A stretch of 64,000 nt of DNA from an uncultured Bacteroides sp. (GTDB lineage Bacteria; Bacteroidota; Bacteroidia; Bacteroidales; Bacteroidaceae): assembly GCA_949296575.1 (NCBI GenBank), contig CASFPE010000034.1:1-64000 (forward strand). The letters are read 5' to 3'. The position numbers and the translations under genes were made by a program. Shown piece by piece: positions 48,037 through 57,730 of the stretch. The notes under the pieces were generated by a model. The model made no database searches and was not told where the DNA came from. It saw only the letters and a list, made by a program, of their open reading frames with translations. Every line of letters begins with the position of its first letter. Within the stretch, counting starts at the first letter, position 1.

Positions 48037-48066
48037 TTGCCATCCCAAGGAAAAAACGTATCTTTG
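48037..48066 (+). promoter_or_regulatory. Promoter of the queuosine operon
   Basis: TTG (48037-48039) is 19 bp upstream of TATCTTTG (48059-48066). The start site near 48072 leaves a leader of about 68 nt that contains the riboswitch candidate. The promoter lies within the upstream extension rejected for the HNH gene, on the other strand. Confidence 0.65.
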
Positions 48067-48100
48067 CAGCCCGTTTATCGGAAATGCCGCCTGCGGGGTG

Positions 48101-48139
48101 GCCGTGTATTCTAGGACAACCACGTAAAAAACAGGAAAT
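48101..48139 (+). promoter_or_regulatory. Candidate preQ1-I-type riboswitch
   Basis: The short leader holds CGTG (48103-48106) that can pair with CACG (48121-48124) around a loop with TTCTAG and ACAACC. This is followed by the A-rich tail GTAAAAAACAGGA directly before the ATG at 48140. The order stem, UUCUAG-like loop, A-rich tail is that of preQ1-I aptamers, where the tail folds back as a pseudoknot and hides the ribosome site. It stands before a queuosine-precursor transporter, QueC and QueF. The stem is only 4 bp and several positions differ from the consensus, so this needs a covariance-model test. Confidence 0.5.
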
Positions 48140-48820
48140 ATGGACAAAAAAGTATCTGTGCCTTTCATGCTGTTGGGAATACTGTTCTGCGTATGTCTGA
48201 TAGCTTCCAACCTTTTAGAAACAAAAGTGGTCCGCATCGGGCCATTGACCGCCACGGCGGGACTGATTGTGTTCCCCATTTCTTATATCCTCAACGACTG
48301 CATTGCGGAAGTGTGGGGTTTCAAGAAAGCCCGGCTGATTATCTGGAGCGGGTTCGCGATGAACTTCTTGGTGGTGCTGTTCGCACAGCTTGCGGTGATG
48401 CTCCCCGCCGCACCTTTCTGGGAAGGCGAAGAAGGCTTCAACTTCGTGTTCGGCATGGCACCGCGCATCGCTTTTGCCAGTTTCACCGCATTCCTTGCCG
48501 GGTCGTTCCTGAACGCTTACGTCATGAGCCGGATGAAACTCCGCTCACGAGGGCGGCATTTCTCCCTCCGTGCCATCGTATCGACCTTGGCAGGCGAAAG
48601 CGCTGACTCATTGATTTTCTTCCCAATTGCCTTCGGAGGCATCATCCCTTTCCGGGAACTGCTGCTGATGATTCTGACGCAAGCCGTGCTGAAATCGCTT
48701 TATGAAGTGGCCGTGCTGCCGGTCACAGTGCGCGTCGTGCGCTACATCAAGCGGATAGACGGGAGCGACGTATATGACGAGAACATATCCTATAATATAT
48801 TAAAGGTAAAAGACATTTAG
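48140..48820 (+). CDS. Queuosine precursor transporter (YhhQ/VUT family)
   Basis: A 226-residue membrane protein with about six hydrophobic helices and the family signatures [19 protein letters not shown] (48-66) and [17 protein letters not shown]. YhhQ-type proteins import preQ0 or preQ1 (7-deazaguanine bases). It is the first gene of a three-gene operon with queC and queF. The short intercistronic gap (2 bp to queC) supports coupled expression. Confidence 0.88.
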   Translation: MDKKVSVPFMLLGILFCVCLIASNLLETKVVRIGPLTATAGLIVFPISYILNDCIAEVWGFKKARLIIWSGFAMNFLVVLFAQLAVMLPAAPFWEGEEGFNFVFGMAPRIAFASFTAFLAGSFLNAYVMSRMKLRSRGRHFSLRAIVSTLAGESADSLIFFPIAFGGIIPFRELLLMILTQAVLKSLYEVAVLPVTVRVVRYIKRIDGSDVYDENISYNILKVKDI

Positions 48821-48822
48821 CC

Positions 48823-49497
48823 ATGATGAATAAAGATGCTGCCTTAGTGGTGTTCAGCGGAGGGCAAGACTCCACGACCTGCCTGTTCTGGGCAAAAAAG
48901 AAATTCAAGGATGTGCGTGCTTTGAGCTTCCTCTACGGGCAAAAGCACCACGATGAAGTGGCGTTGGCACGGAAGATTGCCCAAGAGGCCTGCGTACCTT
49001 TCGACGTGATGGAGATACCCTTCATTGCCCACTTGGCGGAAAACGCTTTGACGAACGCTTCCATGGCCATGGACCAAGAGCAGCCGGAAGGCGGCTTGCC
49101 GAACACTTTTGTGCCGGGGCGCAACCTGTTTTTCCTGAGCATTGCGGCAGTATTTGCCCGCGAAAAGGGAATCCAACACTTGGTGACGGGCGTTTCACAG
49201 ACAGATTTCAGCGGCTACCCGGACTGCCGCGACGCTTTCATCAAGTCGCTCAACGTGACTCTGAACCTAGCATTGGACGAACCATTCGTGATACACACGC
49301 CGCTGATGTGGATGGACAAGGCGCAGACTTGGCAAATGGCCGACGACTTGGGCGTGCTGGAATTGGTCAGGACACGAACCATGACGTGCTACAACAACAT
49401 CCCCGGCGACGGGTGCGGGCATTGCCCCGCCTGCAAGCTGAGGCGGGAAGGATTGGAACGCTATCTGAACGCAAAACAAAAAGGAACCCGGTTATAA
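48823..49497 (+). CDS. queC: 7-cyano-7-deazaguanine synthase
   Basis: A 224-residue ATP-dependent enzyme that makes preQ0 from 7-carboxy-7-deazaguanine and ammonia. The PP-loop is SGGQDSTT (12-19). A zinc site is formed by Cys189, Cys198, Cys201 and Cys204 in [18 protein letters not shown] and [14 protein letters not shown] are further family motifs. queD and queE are not in the window, so upstream steps are encoded elsewhere or bypassed by salvage through the transporter. Confidence 0.96.
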   Translation: MMNKDAALVVFSGGQDSTTCLFWAKKKFKDVRALSFLYGQKHHDEVALARKIAQEACVPFDVMEIPFIAHLAENALTNASMAMDQEQPEGGLPNTFVPGRNLFFLSIAAVFAREKGIQHLVTGVSQTDFSGYPDCRDAFIKSLNVTLNLALDEPFVIHTPLMWMDKAQTWQMADDLGVLELVRTRTMTCYNNIPGDGCGHCPACKLRREGLERYLNAKQKGTRL

Positions 49498-49511
49498 TAA
49501 AAAGAAGAAGT

Positions 49512-49991
49512 ATGGCAGAACTAAGGGAACAACTGTCCTTATTAGGGCAGAAAACGGAATACAAGCAGGATTATGCCCCGGAAGTGTTGGAGGCTTTCGA
49601 CAACAAGCACCCGGAGAACGACTATTGGGTGAGGTTCAACTGCCCGGAGTTCACAAGCCTTTGCCCCATCACCGGGCAGCCGGACTTCGCAGAAATACGC
49701 ATCAGCTACCTGCCCGACATCAAGATGGTGGAAAGCAAAAGTTTGAAGCTCTACTTGTTCAGCTTCCGCAACCACGGTGCATTCCACGAAGACTGCGTGA
49801 ACATCATCATGAAAGACCTGATACGCCTGATGAACCCGAAGTACATTGAAGTAATCGGACTGTTCACCCCACGCGGAGGCATCTCCATCTACCCTTATGC
49901 CAACTACGGCCGACCGAACACAAAGTATGAGGAGATGGCGCACTACCGGCTGATGCGCCATGACTTGGAAGAATGTACCCGAAATCAATAG
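49512..49991 (+). CDS. queF: NADPH-dependent preQ0 reductase
   Basis: A 159-residue single-domain (YkvM-type) QueF. Cys51 in [12 protein letters not shown] is the nucleophile and Asp58 the proton donor; [15 protein letters not shown] (74-88) is the NADPH-binding signature. It reduces the nitrile of preQ0 to preQ1, the base inserted into tRNA anticodons. The ATG at 49512 follows the queC stop by 14 bp and was chosen over an in-frame ATG inside queC (49308). Its stop overlaps the convergent dnaX stop by 7 bp. Confidence 0.95.
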   Translation: MAELREQLSLLGQKTEYKQDYAPEVLEAFDNKHPENDYWVRFNCPEFTSLCPITGQPDFAEIRISYLPDIKMVESKSLKLYLFSFRNHGAFHEDCVNIIMKDLIRLMNPKYIEVIGLFTPRGGISIYPYANYGRPNTKYEEMAHYRLMRHDLEECTRNQ

Positions 49992-51748
49992 AACTCCAGT
50001 CCAAACTCTTTTTTCAACTTCAGCAGTTCAGGATTTTTCTTGCACATCATTTGAAAACGCTCTACACGAGTATATGCTTTGACATTTTCGTGGGGGGCGC
50101 TCACCCGCACGCTCATCGTGACATGGCTGTTGTGGAGTTGCTGCCGCATGTATGCCTGCACACGCGGCGCTACCTCTTTCATGATTTTCTCTACAAAACC
50201 ATTGTCCACAACAACTTCAAAGCTTGTTTCGCTCAACAAACAAGGTTTCAAGTTCATCATGCGGGCAGAAGTAGCCTTTTCCTCCACAGGCAGTTTATTG
50301 GCAAACTCACGCCAACAAAAATCCAATTCGCTTTCACTGAAAGCACTATTTTCCTCTTTCGCTTCTGCAAGCGGTTTTTGTGGCACATATGCAGGCTTGC
50401 TTTCTGAAACAGACCGAGGAAGAATGCCAAAATCTTCTTGGCGGATGACCGGCATTTTCTTCCTCTTTTCCTGAGCAGGCAAAGGAGAAGTGCGAGGCAT
50501 TGCCGAAGATGCGACTCGCCCCCCGGCCTGTGATGAAACCGATGCTGTAGAAGACGATGCCGGTTGAGGCTTTTGTTCCGGCATGCCTGACGTTTTGAAT
50601 ATGGGATTTATTACTTGCTCAGGGCTACGCCCTCCACTGGTGTCATCAGCATCTGGAGCAGCCAATTGCGCTAATTGTATCAAAGTGATTTCCACCAACA
50701 AACGTTTGTTTTTGCTCGTCTTGTAACTTAAATCGCAATCATTGCATAGTTTCATAGCCTTATACAAGAACTTGACCGGACATCTTTGGGACTGCTGCTG
50801 ATAGCGTTCGCGGATACTGGCACCCACTTCAAGCAAAGGCAAAGTGGCTTTGTCTTTGCTGACCAAAAGGTCACGGAAATGGCTTGCCAAACCTGTGATG
50901 AAATGGTTGCCATCAAAGCCCTTATTAAGAATATCATTGAAAATGAGCAAGGTATCAGAGACCCGGTTTTCCAACAAGCAATCTGTCAAACGAAAATAAT
51001 ACTCATAGTCCAAAACGTTCAAGTTCTCGATAACGCTCTTATATTGGATGTTTCCTCCGGTGAAACTGGCCGTCTGATCGAAGATGGAAAGCGCATCACG
51101 CATGCCGCCATCTGCTTTTTGGGCAATGACATTCAACGCTTCCGGTTCGGCATGAATGCCTTCTTGCTGCGCTACATACTGAAGATGCTCCACAATGTCG
51201 CTAATGCTGATGCGGTTGAAGTCATAAATCTGGCATCGCGAAAGGATGGTGGGAAGAATCTTGTATTTCTCGGTAGTTGCCAAGATGAAGATGGCATGCT
51301 GGGGAGGCTCCTCCAAAGTTTTCAAGAATGCATTAAAAGCAGCCGACGACAACATATGCACTTCATCAATGATATAAACTTTGTATTTGCCGATTTGGGG
51401 CGGAATCCGCACCTGCTCAATCAATGAGCGGATATCATCGATAGAATTGTTGGATGCAGCATCCAATTCATGAATATTATAAGAACGCTGCTCATTAAAG
51501 GCACGACAAGACTCGCATTCATTGCAGGCTTCCCCATTGCTCGCCGGAGACATGCAATTGATAGTCTTGGCAAAGATACGGGCACAAGTTGTTTTCCCCA
51601 CGCCTCTCGGCCCGCAGAAAAGATAAGCATGCGCCAACTTATGGCTCAATATGGCATTTTTCAGTGTCGTGGTCAAAGCTTTCTGCCCAACTACCGACTC
51701 GAACGTGAGCGGACGGTACTTCCGCGCCGATACAATATAATTTCCCAT
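49985..51748 (-). CDS. dnaX: DNA polymerase III subunits gamma/tau
   Basis: A 587-residue clamp-loader ATPase. Walker A is GPRGVGKT (46-53), the zinc module uses Cys65, Cys75, Cys78 and Cys81, Walker B is IIDEVH (126-131), and [16 protein letters not shown] (157-172) has sensor I and the arginine finger. A helical collar and a Pro/Ser/Ala-rich linker (about 370-470) lead to a C-terminal tau-like domain. It loads the sliding clamp at the replication fork. The start at 51748 ([13 protein letters not shown]) matches the family; the ORF's upstream extension overlaps the promoter region. Confidence 0.96.
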   Translation of the reverse strand: MGNYIVSARKYRPLTFESVVGQKALTTTLKNAILSHKLAHAYLFCGPRGVGKTTCARIFAKTINCMSPASNGEACNECESCRAFNEQRSYNIHELDAASNNSIDDIRSLIEQVRIPPQIGKYKVYIIDEVHMLSSAAFNAFLKTLEEPPQHAIFILATTEKYKILPTILSRCQIYDFNRISISDIVEHLQYVAQQEGIHAEPEALNVIAQKADGGMRDALSIFDQTASFTGGNIQYKSVIENLNVLDYEYYFRLTDCLLENRVSDTLLIFNDILNKGFDGNHFITGLASHFRDLLVSKDKATLPLLEVGASIRERYQQQSQRCPVKFLYKAMKLCNDCDLSYKTSKNKRLLVEITLIQLAQLAAPDADDTSGGRSPEQVINPIFKTSGMPEQKPQPASSSTASVSSQAGGRVASSAMPRTSPLPAQEKRKKMPVIRQEDFGILPRSVSESKPAYVPQKPLAEAKEENSAFSESELDFCWREFANKLPVEEKATSARMMNLKPCLLSETSFEVVVDNGFVEKIMKEVAPRVQAYMRQQLHNSHVTMSVRVSAPHENVKAYTRVERFQMMCKKNPELLKLKKEFGLEFY

Positions 51749-51782
51749 AATCCGGTCTATCTTCCGTGTAAATCTTCTAATG

Positions 51783-51790
51783 CAAATATA
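51783..51790 (-). promoter_or_regulatory. -7 element for dnaX
   Basis: CAAATATA reads TATATTTG on the minus strand, 34 bp before the dnaX ATG. No clear -33 box at the usual distance. Confidence 0.45.
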
Positions 51791-51845
51791 CATCAAAAGG
51801 ATGAAGAATAAGAAGATTGAAACAGACAAAATTTAAATATTTCCC

Positions 51846-51853
51846 TATCTTTG
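51846..51853 (+). promoter_or_regulatory. -7 element for the DivIC-like gene
   Basis: TATCTTTG lies 25 bp before the ATG at 51879 and matches TAnnTTTG. The spacing to the nearest upstream TTG is longer than usual. Confidence 0.45.
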
Positions 51854-51878
51854 CACCAATTCAATAATTATAAAACGT

Positions 51879-52175
51879 ATGGGCAGGTTATTGACAGTTT
51901 GGAATTTTGTCCGCAGGCACAAATACCTGATCACAGTGCTGGCGTTTATTGCCATTGTCGGCTTCATTGATGAAAACAGTTACGTGCGCCGTCTCCGCAA
52001 CAAGCGCGAAATATCACGTTTGGAAAATGAAATCCGAAAATACAGGGAAGAATACAACGAAAGCACGAGACTCTTGAACGAATTGGAAGAAGACCCGACC
52101 GCCATTGAAAAAATAGCGCGAGAAAAATACTTCATGAAAAAGCCCAACGAAGACATTTTCATCTTTAAAGAATAA
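51879..52175 (+). CDS. Septum-formation initiator family protein (FtsB/DivIC-like)
   Basis: A 98-residue bitopic membrane protein with one hydrophobic helix (about 17-32), then a coiled coil (about 36-70, rich in Glu, Arg and Leu) and a C-terminal KIAREKYFMKKPNEDIFIF motif typical of Bacteroidales members. It is thought to join FtsL and FtsQ in the divisome, stabilising septal wall synthesis. It is 5 bp before a small membrane protein gene in the same direction. Confidence 0.87.
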   Translation: MGRLLTVWNFVRRHKYLITVLAFIAIVGFIDENSYVRRLRNKREISRLENEIRKYREEYNESTRLLNELEEDPTAIEKIAREKYFMKKPNEDIFIFKE

Positions 52176-52180
52176 CCGGA

Positions 52181-52519
52181 ATGAAAAAATATTATCCTGC
52201 GATTTTCGTGACAGGCGCCATGTTCATCTTATTAGGCGCCGCCATCATGATTACACGATGGACATATGCTCCTTACATATATAGTGCTGGAGCATTGATG
52301 GTGGCTGCGGTGCAATTCGCAGACGGATACAAAGGAAACGACGTTACAATGAAACGGTTGCGGAAACAGCAGATATTCGGCGCCATCCTATTGTTGCTGA
52401 CAGGAATGTTCATGTTCACGACACAGCACAATGAATGGATAATATGCCTCACCATTGCAGCTATCCTAGAGCTATACTCAGCTTACCGCATGTCCTATTT
52501 GGAAAAGAACGGCAAATAA
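52181..52519 (+). CDS. Small membrane protein, unknown function
   Basis: A 112-residue protein with four predicted transmembrane segments (about 5-23, 27-44, 65-80, 85-101) and few charged residues between them. I do not recognise a family with confidence. It follows the DivIC-like gene by 5 bp and may belong to cell-envelope functions. Confidence 0.75.
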   Translation: MKKYYPAIFVTGAMFILLGAAIMITRWTYAPYIYSAGALMVAAVQFADGYKGNDVTMKRLRKQQIFGAILLLLTGMFMFTTQHNEWIICLTIAAILELYSAYRMSYLEKNGK

Positions 52520-52526
52520 GCCCAGC

Positions 52527-52562
52527 AAAAAAATGCGGATCTACTAAAAAGCAAACCCGCAT
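52527..52562 (-). terminator. Possible terminator after the OmpH-like gene
   Basis: ATGCGG (52533-52538) pairs with CCGCAT (52557-52562) across a long loop, and the minus strand continues into a run of seven T (52533-52527). Short stem and long loop, so a moderate call. Confidence 0.4.
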
Positions 52563-52605
52563 CCTACTTAATTTGAAGATAATTCCTGATTAAACCGGAA
52601 CACTC

Positions 52606-53220
52606 TTATTTGTCTTTCATCGCCGTGGATGGATTGTAGCGTGCATTCAAACCTTCCACAATCTCGTCAGTGATATTGTAAGCTTGGTCTGCGTAAAGCA
52701 AATTATCGAACCCTGTATTGCTGAAAATAAAACTATAACCTTTCTCCTTATTGTATTCTTTCAAAAAAGAATTAATGGAGTCGCGCAGTTGCAGGCTGTT
52801 CTTTTGATTTTCCGTTGCCAACTCGTTGGTAAGCCTGTTTTGCAATTCCTGCAAGTCTTGCTGCTTCTTTATCAGCCGGGCATTCTCCTGTTCAGCTCTT
52901 TCACGCGTAGCAAATGCATTGTTTTCAAGCTTGCGCTGGAACTCCTTAGCCTCGTTCTCCAACTCCCGCCCCTTCTCGTTCAAAGTGGCACGGATATTTT
53001 CTTCTTTCTTTATCATCAACTCATTCAAGTCGTTCCAAAAATCGTATTTGGTAAGCAATGTGTCAATTTCAACATAAGCAATTTTCAGATTGCACGTGCC
53101 GGAAATACTGTCAGGCGCGTTGACCGCATTTGCATCTTTTGGAGATGTGTTGCATTGCGCAAACAATAAAGCCACACATGCGGCCGCTATTCCTTGAAAA
53201 AACTTTCTCATTTGTTTCAT
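52606..53220 (-). CDS. OmpH/Skp-family periplasmic chaperone, lipoprotein form
   Basis: A 204-residue protein. The signal peptide ends in lipobox FAQC with Cys23, so it is probably lipid-anchored. A beta core (LKIAYVEIDTLLTKYDFW) frames a long coiled-coil hairpin (about 70-145, rich in Glu, Lys and Gln) and ends in strands AYNITDEIVEGLNARY. Skp-type chaperones hold unfolded outer-membrane proteins in the periplasm. The gene is 38 bp after a small membrane-protein gene in the same direction. Confidence 0.87.
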   Translation of the reverse strand: MKQMRKFFQGIAAACVALLFAQCNTSPKDANAVNAPDSISGTCNLKIAYVEIDTLLTKYDFWNDLNELMIKKEENIRATLNEKGRELENEAKEFQRKLENNAFATRERAEQENARLIKKQQDLQELQNRLTNELATENQKNSLQLRDSINSFLKEYNKEKGYSFIFSNTGFDNLLYADQAYNITDEIVEGLNARYNPSTAMKDK

Positions 53221-53258
53221 AATTAATTGTATGATATGTTTTTATTGATTTGATTCCA

Positions 53259-53474
53259 TTATGCATTCTTTCTTTCCGAAACGACAAGCCTGTTCTCCCT
53301 CCTCGCCTCTCGGTCCTGCGATTGGACACAGCCAATGCCTTTTTCCCTCAATGCCTTGTTGCCACTCACATGCGTATTGGGGAATCGCCCTTTCTTCGTA
53401 AAAAACACGTTTATTCCCAACAATGTCACACTAATTGCAACTATTAACAAAGTTATGAATAAAGTAGTGAGCAT
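53259..53474 (-). CDS. Small conserved membrane protein
   Basis: A 71-residue protein with one N-terminal hydrophobic helix (about 3-24) and a conserved-looking cytosolic tail, FPNTHVSGNKALREKGIGC followed by VQSQDREAR. The tail pattern is one I associate with small Bacteroidales membrane proteins of unknown function. It precedes the OmpH-like gene by 38 bp in the same direction and has its own -7 box, so it is likely real. Function unknown. Confidence 0.7.
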   Translation of the reverse strand: MLTTLFITLLIVAISVTLLGINVFFTKKGRFPNTHVSGNKALREKGIGCVQSQDREARRENRLVVSERKNA

Positions 53475-53493
53475 TTCTTCTAAATTTGCGGTG

Positions 53494-53501
53494 CAAATAT
53501 A
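53494..53501 (-). promoter_or_regulatory. -7 element for the small membrane protein/OmpH pair
   Basis: CAAATATA reads TATATTTG on the minus strand, 19 bp before the ATG at 53474. On the other strand TAAATTTG (53481-53488) overlaps this region and could act rightward. Confidence 0.45.
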
Positions 53502-53553
53502 GACTTTTGTAAGTAAGTAGGTTTTCTCTTTTTAGATAAAAATTGAAAATACA

Positions 53554-53561
53554 TATCTTTG
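53554..53561 (+). promoter_or_regulatory. -7 element for pepD
   Basis: TATCTTTG lies 66 bp before the pepD ATG. The -33 position is a run of T without the G. Confidence 0.5.
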
Positions 53562-53627
53562 GGGTTGTCCAATTAACCATATTTAGTAATTGAAAGTAAA
53601 ACGCCAACCATTACAAACAATATATCT

Positions 53628-55088
53628 ATGAATAAAGAAGATTTAAAGCCAACAGCCGTATTTCATTATTTCGAAGAAATATGCAAAGTGCCACGTCCCT
53701 CAAAAAGAGAAGAAAAAATAGTGGAGTTCCTAAAAAAATTCGGAAAGGAACATAATTTGGAGACGATACACGATGAAGTAGGCAACGTACTCATCAAAAA
53801 AGCCGCCACAAAAGGAAAAGAACATCTGCCAACAGTCGTTCTCCAATCGCATGTGGATATGGTGTGTGAAAAAAATGGAGATGTGGAACACGATTTCCTG
53901 AAAGACCCGATAGAAACATATATAGACGGAGAATGGCTACGTGCAAAAGGCACTACATTAGGGGCAGACAATGGAATCGGAGTAGCTACCGAATTAGCCA
54001 TTTTGGCATCCAACGATATTGAACACGGACCATTAGAATGCTTGTTTACAATCGATGAAGAAACCGGGCTGACTGGTGCTTTTGCTTTGAAACCGGGATT
54101 CATGAGTGGAGACATCCTCATCAATTTGGACTCGGAAGATGAAGGAGAACTGTTCATCGGCTGTGCAGGAGGCGTAGACACTGTGGCTGAAATGAATTAC
54201 CAACCGACAAAAGTCCCGGAAGATTATTTCTTTTTCCGTGTAGACGTGAAAGGACTTGCGGGAGGACACTCAGGCGACGATATCAACAAGAAACGGGCAA
54301 ATGCCAACAAAATCCTGACCCGCTTCCTTGTCCGAGTTAACCGCATAACGAACTTATACCTATGCAAAATTGATGGAGGAAACCTACGAAACGCGATTCC
54401 ACGTGAAGCATATGCAGTATGTGCTGTCCCCATGAATGAAAAAGAACGGATACGGGTGGAACTGAACGTTTTCGCCTCAGAGGTTGAAACAGAATATTCT
54501 GTGACTGAACCAGGCATGAAACTATTATTGCAATCAGAAACGCCAGAAAAATGGGCAATTGACAAAGATACAACCACCCGCCTGCTGAAAGCCTTGACTG
54601 GCGTACACCACGGCATTTACGCAATGAGCCAAGACATAGAAAACTTGGTAGAAACTTCATCCAATCTGGCTTCCGTGAAAATGTCGGAAGGAAACATAAT
54701 ACGTATTGCCACAAGCCAACGGAGTTCAATACTTTCTGCCCGCGACCACATGGCCGACACCGTGGCCGCCGTATTTGAACTGGCCGGTGCAAAAGTAACA
54801 AGAAGCGACGGATATCCCGGATGGAAGCCCAACCCGCATTCCAATATCCTCAAAATAGCCGTGGAATCTTACAAACGCCTGTTCGGCACAGAGCCTAAAG
54901 TCAAAGCCATACATGCAGGGCTGGAATGCGGGCTGTTCTTAGAAAAATACCCGTCATTGGACATGTTCTCCTTCGGGCCAACGCTCCGTGGCGTGCATTC
55001 ACCCGATGAACGAATGCTGATACCATCTGTGGAACGTTTCTGGAAACACTTGCTGGACGTATTGGCAAATATCCCTGATAAAAAATAA
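53628..55088 (+). CDS. pepD: Xaa-His dipeptidase (aminoacyl-histidine dipeptidase), M20 family
   Basis: A 486-residue zinc peptidase of the PepD group. Metal-binding motifs are QSHVDMVCEKN (73-83, His75 and Asp77), LGADNGIG (111-118, Asp114), IDEETGLTGA (142-151, with the catalytic and metal Glu pair) and DSED (168-171). A dimerisation domain fills about 200-380, and HAGLECGLFLEKYP with a late His completes the site. It cleaves Xaa-His dipeptides and other dipeptides in the cytosol. It stands alone, with its own -7 box. Confidence 0.95.
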   Translation: MNKEDLKPTAVFHYFEEICKVPRPSKREEKIVEFLKKFGKEHNLETIHDEVGNVLIKKAATKGKEHLPTVVLQSHVDMVCEKNGDVEHDFLKDPIETYIDGEWLRAKGTTLGADNGIGVATELAILASNDIEHGPLECLFTIDEETGLTGAFALKPGFMSGDILINLDSEDEGELFIGCAGGVDTVAEMNYQPTKVPEDYFFFRVDVKGLAGGHSGDDINKKRANANKILTRFLVRVNRITNLYLCKIDGGNLRNAIPREAYAVCAVPMNEKERIRVELNVFASEVETEYSVTEPGMKLLLQSETPEKWAIDKDTTTRLLKALTGVHHGIYAMSQDIENLVETSSNLASVKMSEGNIIRIATSQRSSILSARDHMADTVAAVFELAGAKVTRSDGYPGWKPNPHSNILKIAVESYKRLFGTEPKVKAIHAGLECGLFLEKYPSLDMFSFGPTLRGVHSPDERMLIPSVERFWKHLLDVLANIPDKK

Positions 55089-55162
55089 TATTTACGCCAA
55101 AGTGCCGTTATTGGATGAGGATAATATGCAGAAGCATTATCCTCATTTTTATTATACGTCTA

Positions 55163-56668
55163 ATGAAAAAACGCAGATTCGCCTTATATGCCATCGCTTT
55201 ATGCATCCTACTCCCCGCGTTCATCGGGGCTTGCCAAGACGATGACTTCTCGGTTGACCCGGCCTGCCGGCTCAGCTTCTCCACAGACACCGTGTCGTTC
55301 GACACCGTATTCACTACAATTGGATCGGCCACTTACCGACTGATGGTGTACAACCGCAACGACAAGAACCTGAACATTGCCTCCATCCGCCTGCCCAACG
55401 CCGAGCAATCGGGCTTCAGGGTGAATGTGGACGGGCATCAGGGAACAGACTTCACCAATATTGAGATACGCCGCCGCGACAGCATGTATGTGTTCATTGA
55501 AGTGAACGTCAACCCGACAAGCCAGAACAACCCCATCTTGATAAAGGACTCTTTGGTATTCTTGCTGGAAAGCGGCGTGCAACAAGACGTGAAACTGCGA
55601 GCCTACGGGCGAGATGTCCTCAAACTGCACGGCCCTGTGCTGAGCAAAGATACCACGTTCACCGCATGGCGGCCCATATTGGTGTACGACAGCCTGCAAG
55701 TCAATGAAGGGGCAACCCTGACCTTGGAAAGAGGCACGGAACTCTACTTCCATGACCAGACAGACTGCATCGTGAAAGGCCGGATCATTGCAAACGGGAC
55801 ATTGGGAGAACCCGTCGTGTTCAGGGGCGACCGCTTGGACAGGATGACCGAACTCGACCTTCCCTACGACCGCGTGGCCGGGCAATGGGGCGGAATCCAC
55901 CTGCACGAATCCAGCTACGAGAACATATTCAACTATGCTGACATACATGGCGGCAACTACGGCATACGATGCGACTCGTCAGACAGGACACGCATGAAGC
56001 TCTTGCTCGAAAACTCGGTGGTACATAACGTAAAAGGCAACTGCTTGGACATCGTGGCAAGCAAAGTGCAGGTGGGCAACAGCCAAATCACCAACGCGGG
56101 GAACAACTGCGTGTCGATACTCGGAGGCGATGCAGTGTTCATCCACTGCACTATCGCCAATTTCTACAGTTGGGACGTGCGCAAAGGCGATGCGGTCTAT
56201 ATCATCAACAAGGATGGCGACATATCGTACCCATTGGAAAGGGCGTTCTTCTACAATTGCCTGATTACCGGCTCCTCGTCCGATGAACTGAACGGAGGAA
56301 CTGCTGAGGAAGACACCACCGCCTTCAACTACGGCTTCATCTACTCGCTCATCAACACGGTGCTTGACGAAGACGATGAGAACTACAACCTGTTGCTCCA
56401 GAACAATTACCCTGATTGCATCTGGGACGACAAAGAGGACGAAAACGGGGAATCATTGGCACGCGACCGCAACTTCCTCTACATCGGGCGCGAAGACTTC
56501 GACTATGACTTCCGGCTGGATTCTGCGTCAGCCGCCGTCAACATCGGTGCGCCGCAATACGCATACACCTACCCGACAGACCGCAACGGCCGCGACCGCT
56601 TGGGCGACGGCGCCCCCGATGCCGGATGCTACGAATGGATGCCGGGCGACATGCGAAGGGAAGAATGA
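55163..56668 (+). CDS. Beta-helix lipoprotein of unknown function
   Basis: A 501-residue lipoprotein (lipobox IGAC, Cys24). An Ig-like or DUF-type N-terminal region (about 40-150) is followed by a right-handed parallel beta-helix (about 160-430) with repeated short strands such as GGIHLHESSYENIFNYADIHGGNYGI and NSVVHNVKGNCLDIV. It ends with DAGCYEWMPGD, a tail common in secreted Bacteroidetes beta-helix proteins. No lyase catalytic motif is visible. The ATG at 55163 was chosen because it yields the signal peptide. Its stop overlaps the next gene's ATG (56665-56668). Confidence 0.8.
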   Translation: MKKRRFALYAIALCILLPAFIGACQDDDFSVDPACRLSFSTDTVSFDTVFTTIGSATYRLMVYNRNDKNLNIASIRLPNAEQSGFRVNVDGHQGTDFTNIEIRRRDSMYVFIEVNVNPTSQNNPILIKDSLVFLLESGVQQDVKLRAYGRDVLKLHGPVLSKDTTFTAWRPILVYDSLQVNEGATLTLERGTELYFHDQTDCIVKGRIIANGTLGEPVVFRGDRLDRMTELDLPYDRVAGQWGGIHLHESSYENIFNYADIHGGNYGIRCDSSDRTRMKLLLENSVVHNVKGNCLDIVASKVQVGNSQITNAGNNCVSILGGDAVFIHCTIANFYSWDVRKGDAVYIINKDGDISYPLERAFFYNCLITGSSSDELNGGTAEEDTTAFNYGFIYSLINTVLDEDDENYNLLLQNNYPDCIWDDKEDENGESLARDRNFLYIGREDFDYDFRLDSASAAVNIGAPQYAYTYPTDRNGRDRLGDGAPDAGCYEWMPGDMRREE

Positions 56669-57681
56669 GACGCTGGCTGCTGATACTGGGGTGGATGGTG
56701 CTGCCTGCCATGGCGGCTGCGCAGGGAGGAACGTTTCGCGTCATGTTCTACAACGTGGAGAACCTGTTCGATTGCCGAGACGATTCCTTGAAAGCCGACG
56801 AGGAGTTCCTGCCCACCTCGCTGAGGGCATGGCACGAAGGCCGCCTGAAACAGAAAATATACCACTTGGCACAGGTAATTGCCGCCGTTGGCGAATGGGA
56901 TGCCCCGGCGCTAATCGGGATGTGCGAAGTGGAGAATGCCTACGTCATGGACCGGTTAGTGAAATACTCCCCCCTGAAAGAATATGGCTACCGGTACGTG
57001 ATGACAGACTCCCCGGACGAGCGGGGCATTGATGTCGCACTCCTGTGGCAACGCGGCAGCTTCAAAATGCTGCAAAGCCGCTCCATCCGCGTCCCGACGG
57101 AAGAAGGCAGGCGGCCCACACGCGACATCCTCCACGCCACCGGCCTGACCCTGACGGGCGACTCCCTGGATGTGTTCGTCTGCCACTTCCCGTCCCGGTC
57201 GGGCGGATGGAAGGAGACGGAACCAGCGCGCCTGTCCGTAGCCGCCCTGCTGAAACAGCAAGTGGACAGCATCTGCCAAGCACGCCGCCACCCCAACATC
57301 CTCGTGATGGGCGACTTCAACGACAACCCGGGCAATGCCGCCATCGCAAAGGTGCTGGGAGCCTCCGCCCCCGGCGACAGCATCCACGCCAATGCCCTTT
57401 ACAACCTGATGGCCGGCAAAGGGGAAGGACAGGGAAGCTACAAGTACAAAGGCGAGTGGAGCATATTCGACCAGATACTGGTATCCGGCTTCCTGCTTCA
57501 ACACGAGCAAGGGCTGCATACGTCGGCCGCCGATGCCCGCATCTGCAACTTCCCGTTCCTGCTGGCCGAAGACCCTGCATATGACGGCGTGAAGCCCTTC
57601 CGCACCTACCACGGCCTGCAACACACCGGGGGATACAGCGACCATCTGCCCGTTGCCGTGGATTTTATTTTGCCAGACTGA
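56665..57681 (+). CDS. Secreted endonuclease/exonuclease/phosphatase family protein
   Basis: A 338-residue protein with a signal peptide (about 1-19) and the EEP fold: FYNVENLFD (28-36), GMCEVEN (Glu near 88), VCHFPSR, MGDFNDNP (near 212) and GYSDHLPV (near 328). These supply the metal and catalytic His/Asp residues. The substrate could be extracellular DNA, a phosphodiester lipid or an inositol phosphate; sequence alone does not decide. ATG overlaps the stop of the beta-helix lipoprotein, so the two are translationally coupled and both exported. Confidence 0.85.
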   Translation: MRRWLLILGWMVLPAMAAAQGGTFRVMFYNVENLFDCRDDSLKADEEFLPTSLRAWHEGRLKQKIYHLAQVIAAVGEWDAPALIGMCEVENAYVMDRLVKYSPLKEYGYRYVMTDSPDERGIDVALLWQRGSFKMLQSRSIRVPTEEGRRPTRDILHATGLTLTGDSLDVFVCHFPSRSGGWKETEPARLSVAALLKQQVDSICQARRHPNILVMGDFNDNPGNAAIAKVLGASAPGDSIHANALYNLMAGKGEGQGSYKYKGEWSIFDQILVSGFLLQHEQGLHTSAADARICNFPFLLAEDPAYDGVKPFRTYHGLQHTGGYSDHLPVAVDFILPD

Positions 57682-57730
57682 TAAAAATGACTAATATTGT
57701 GCCGCATTGGCAACCTACATATATATAATA

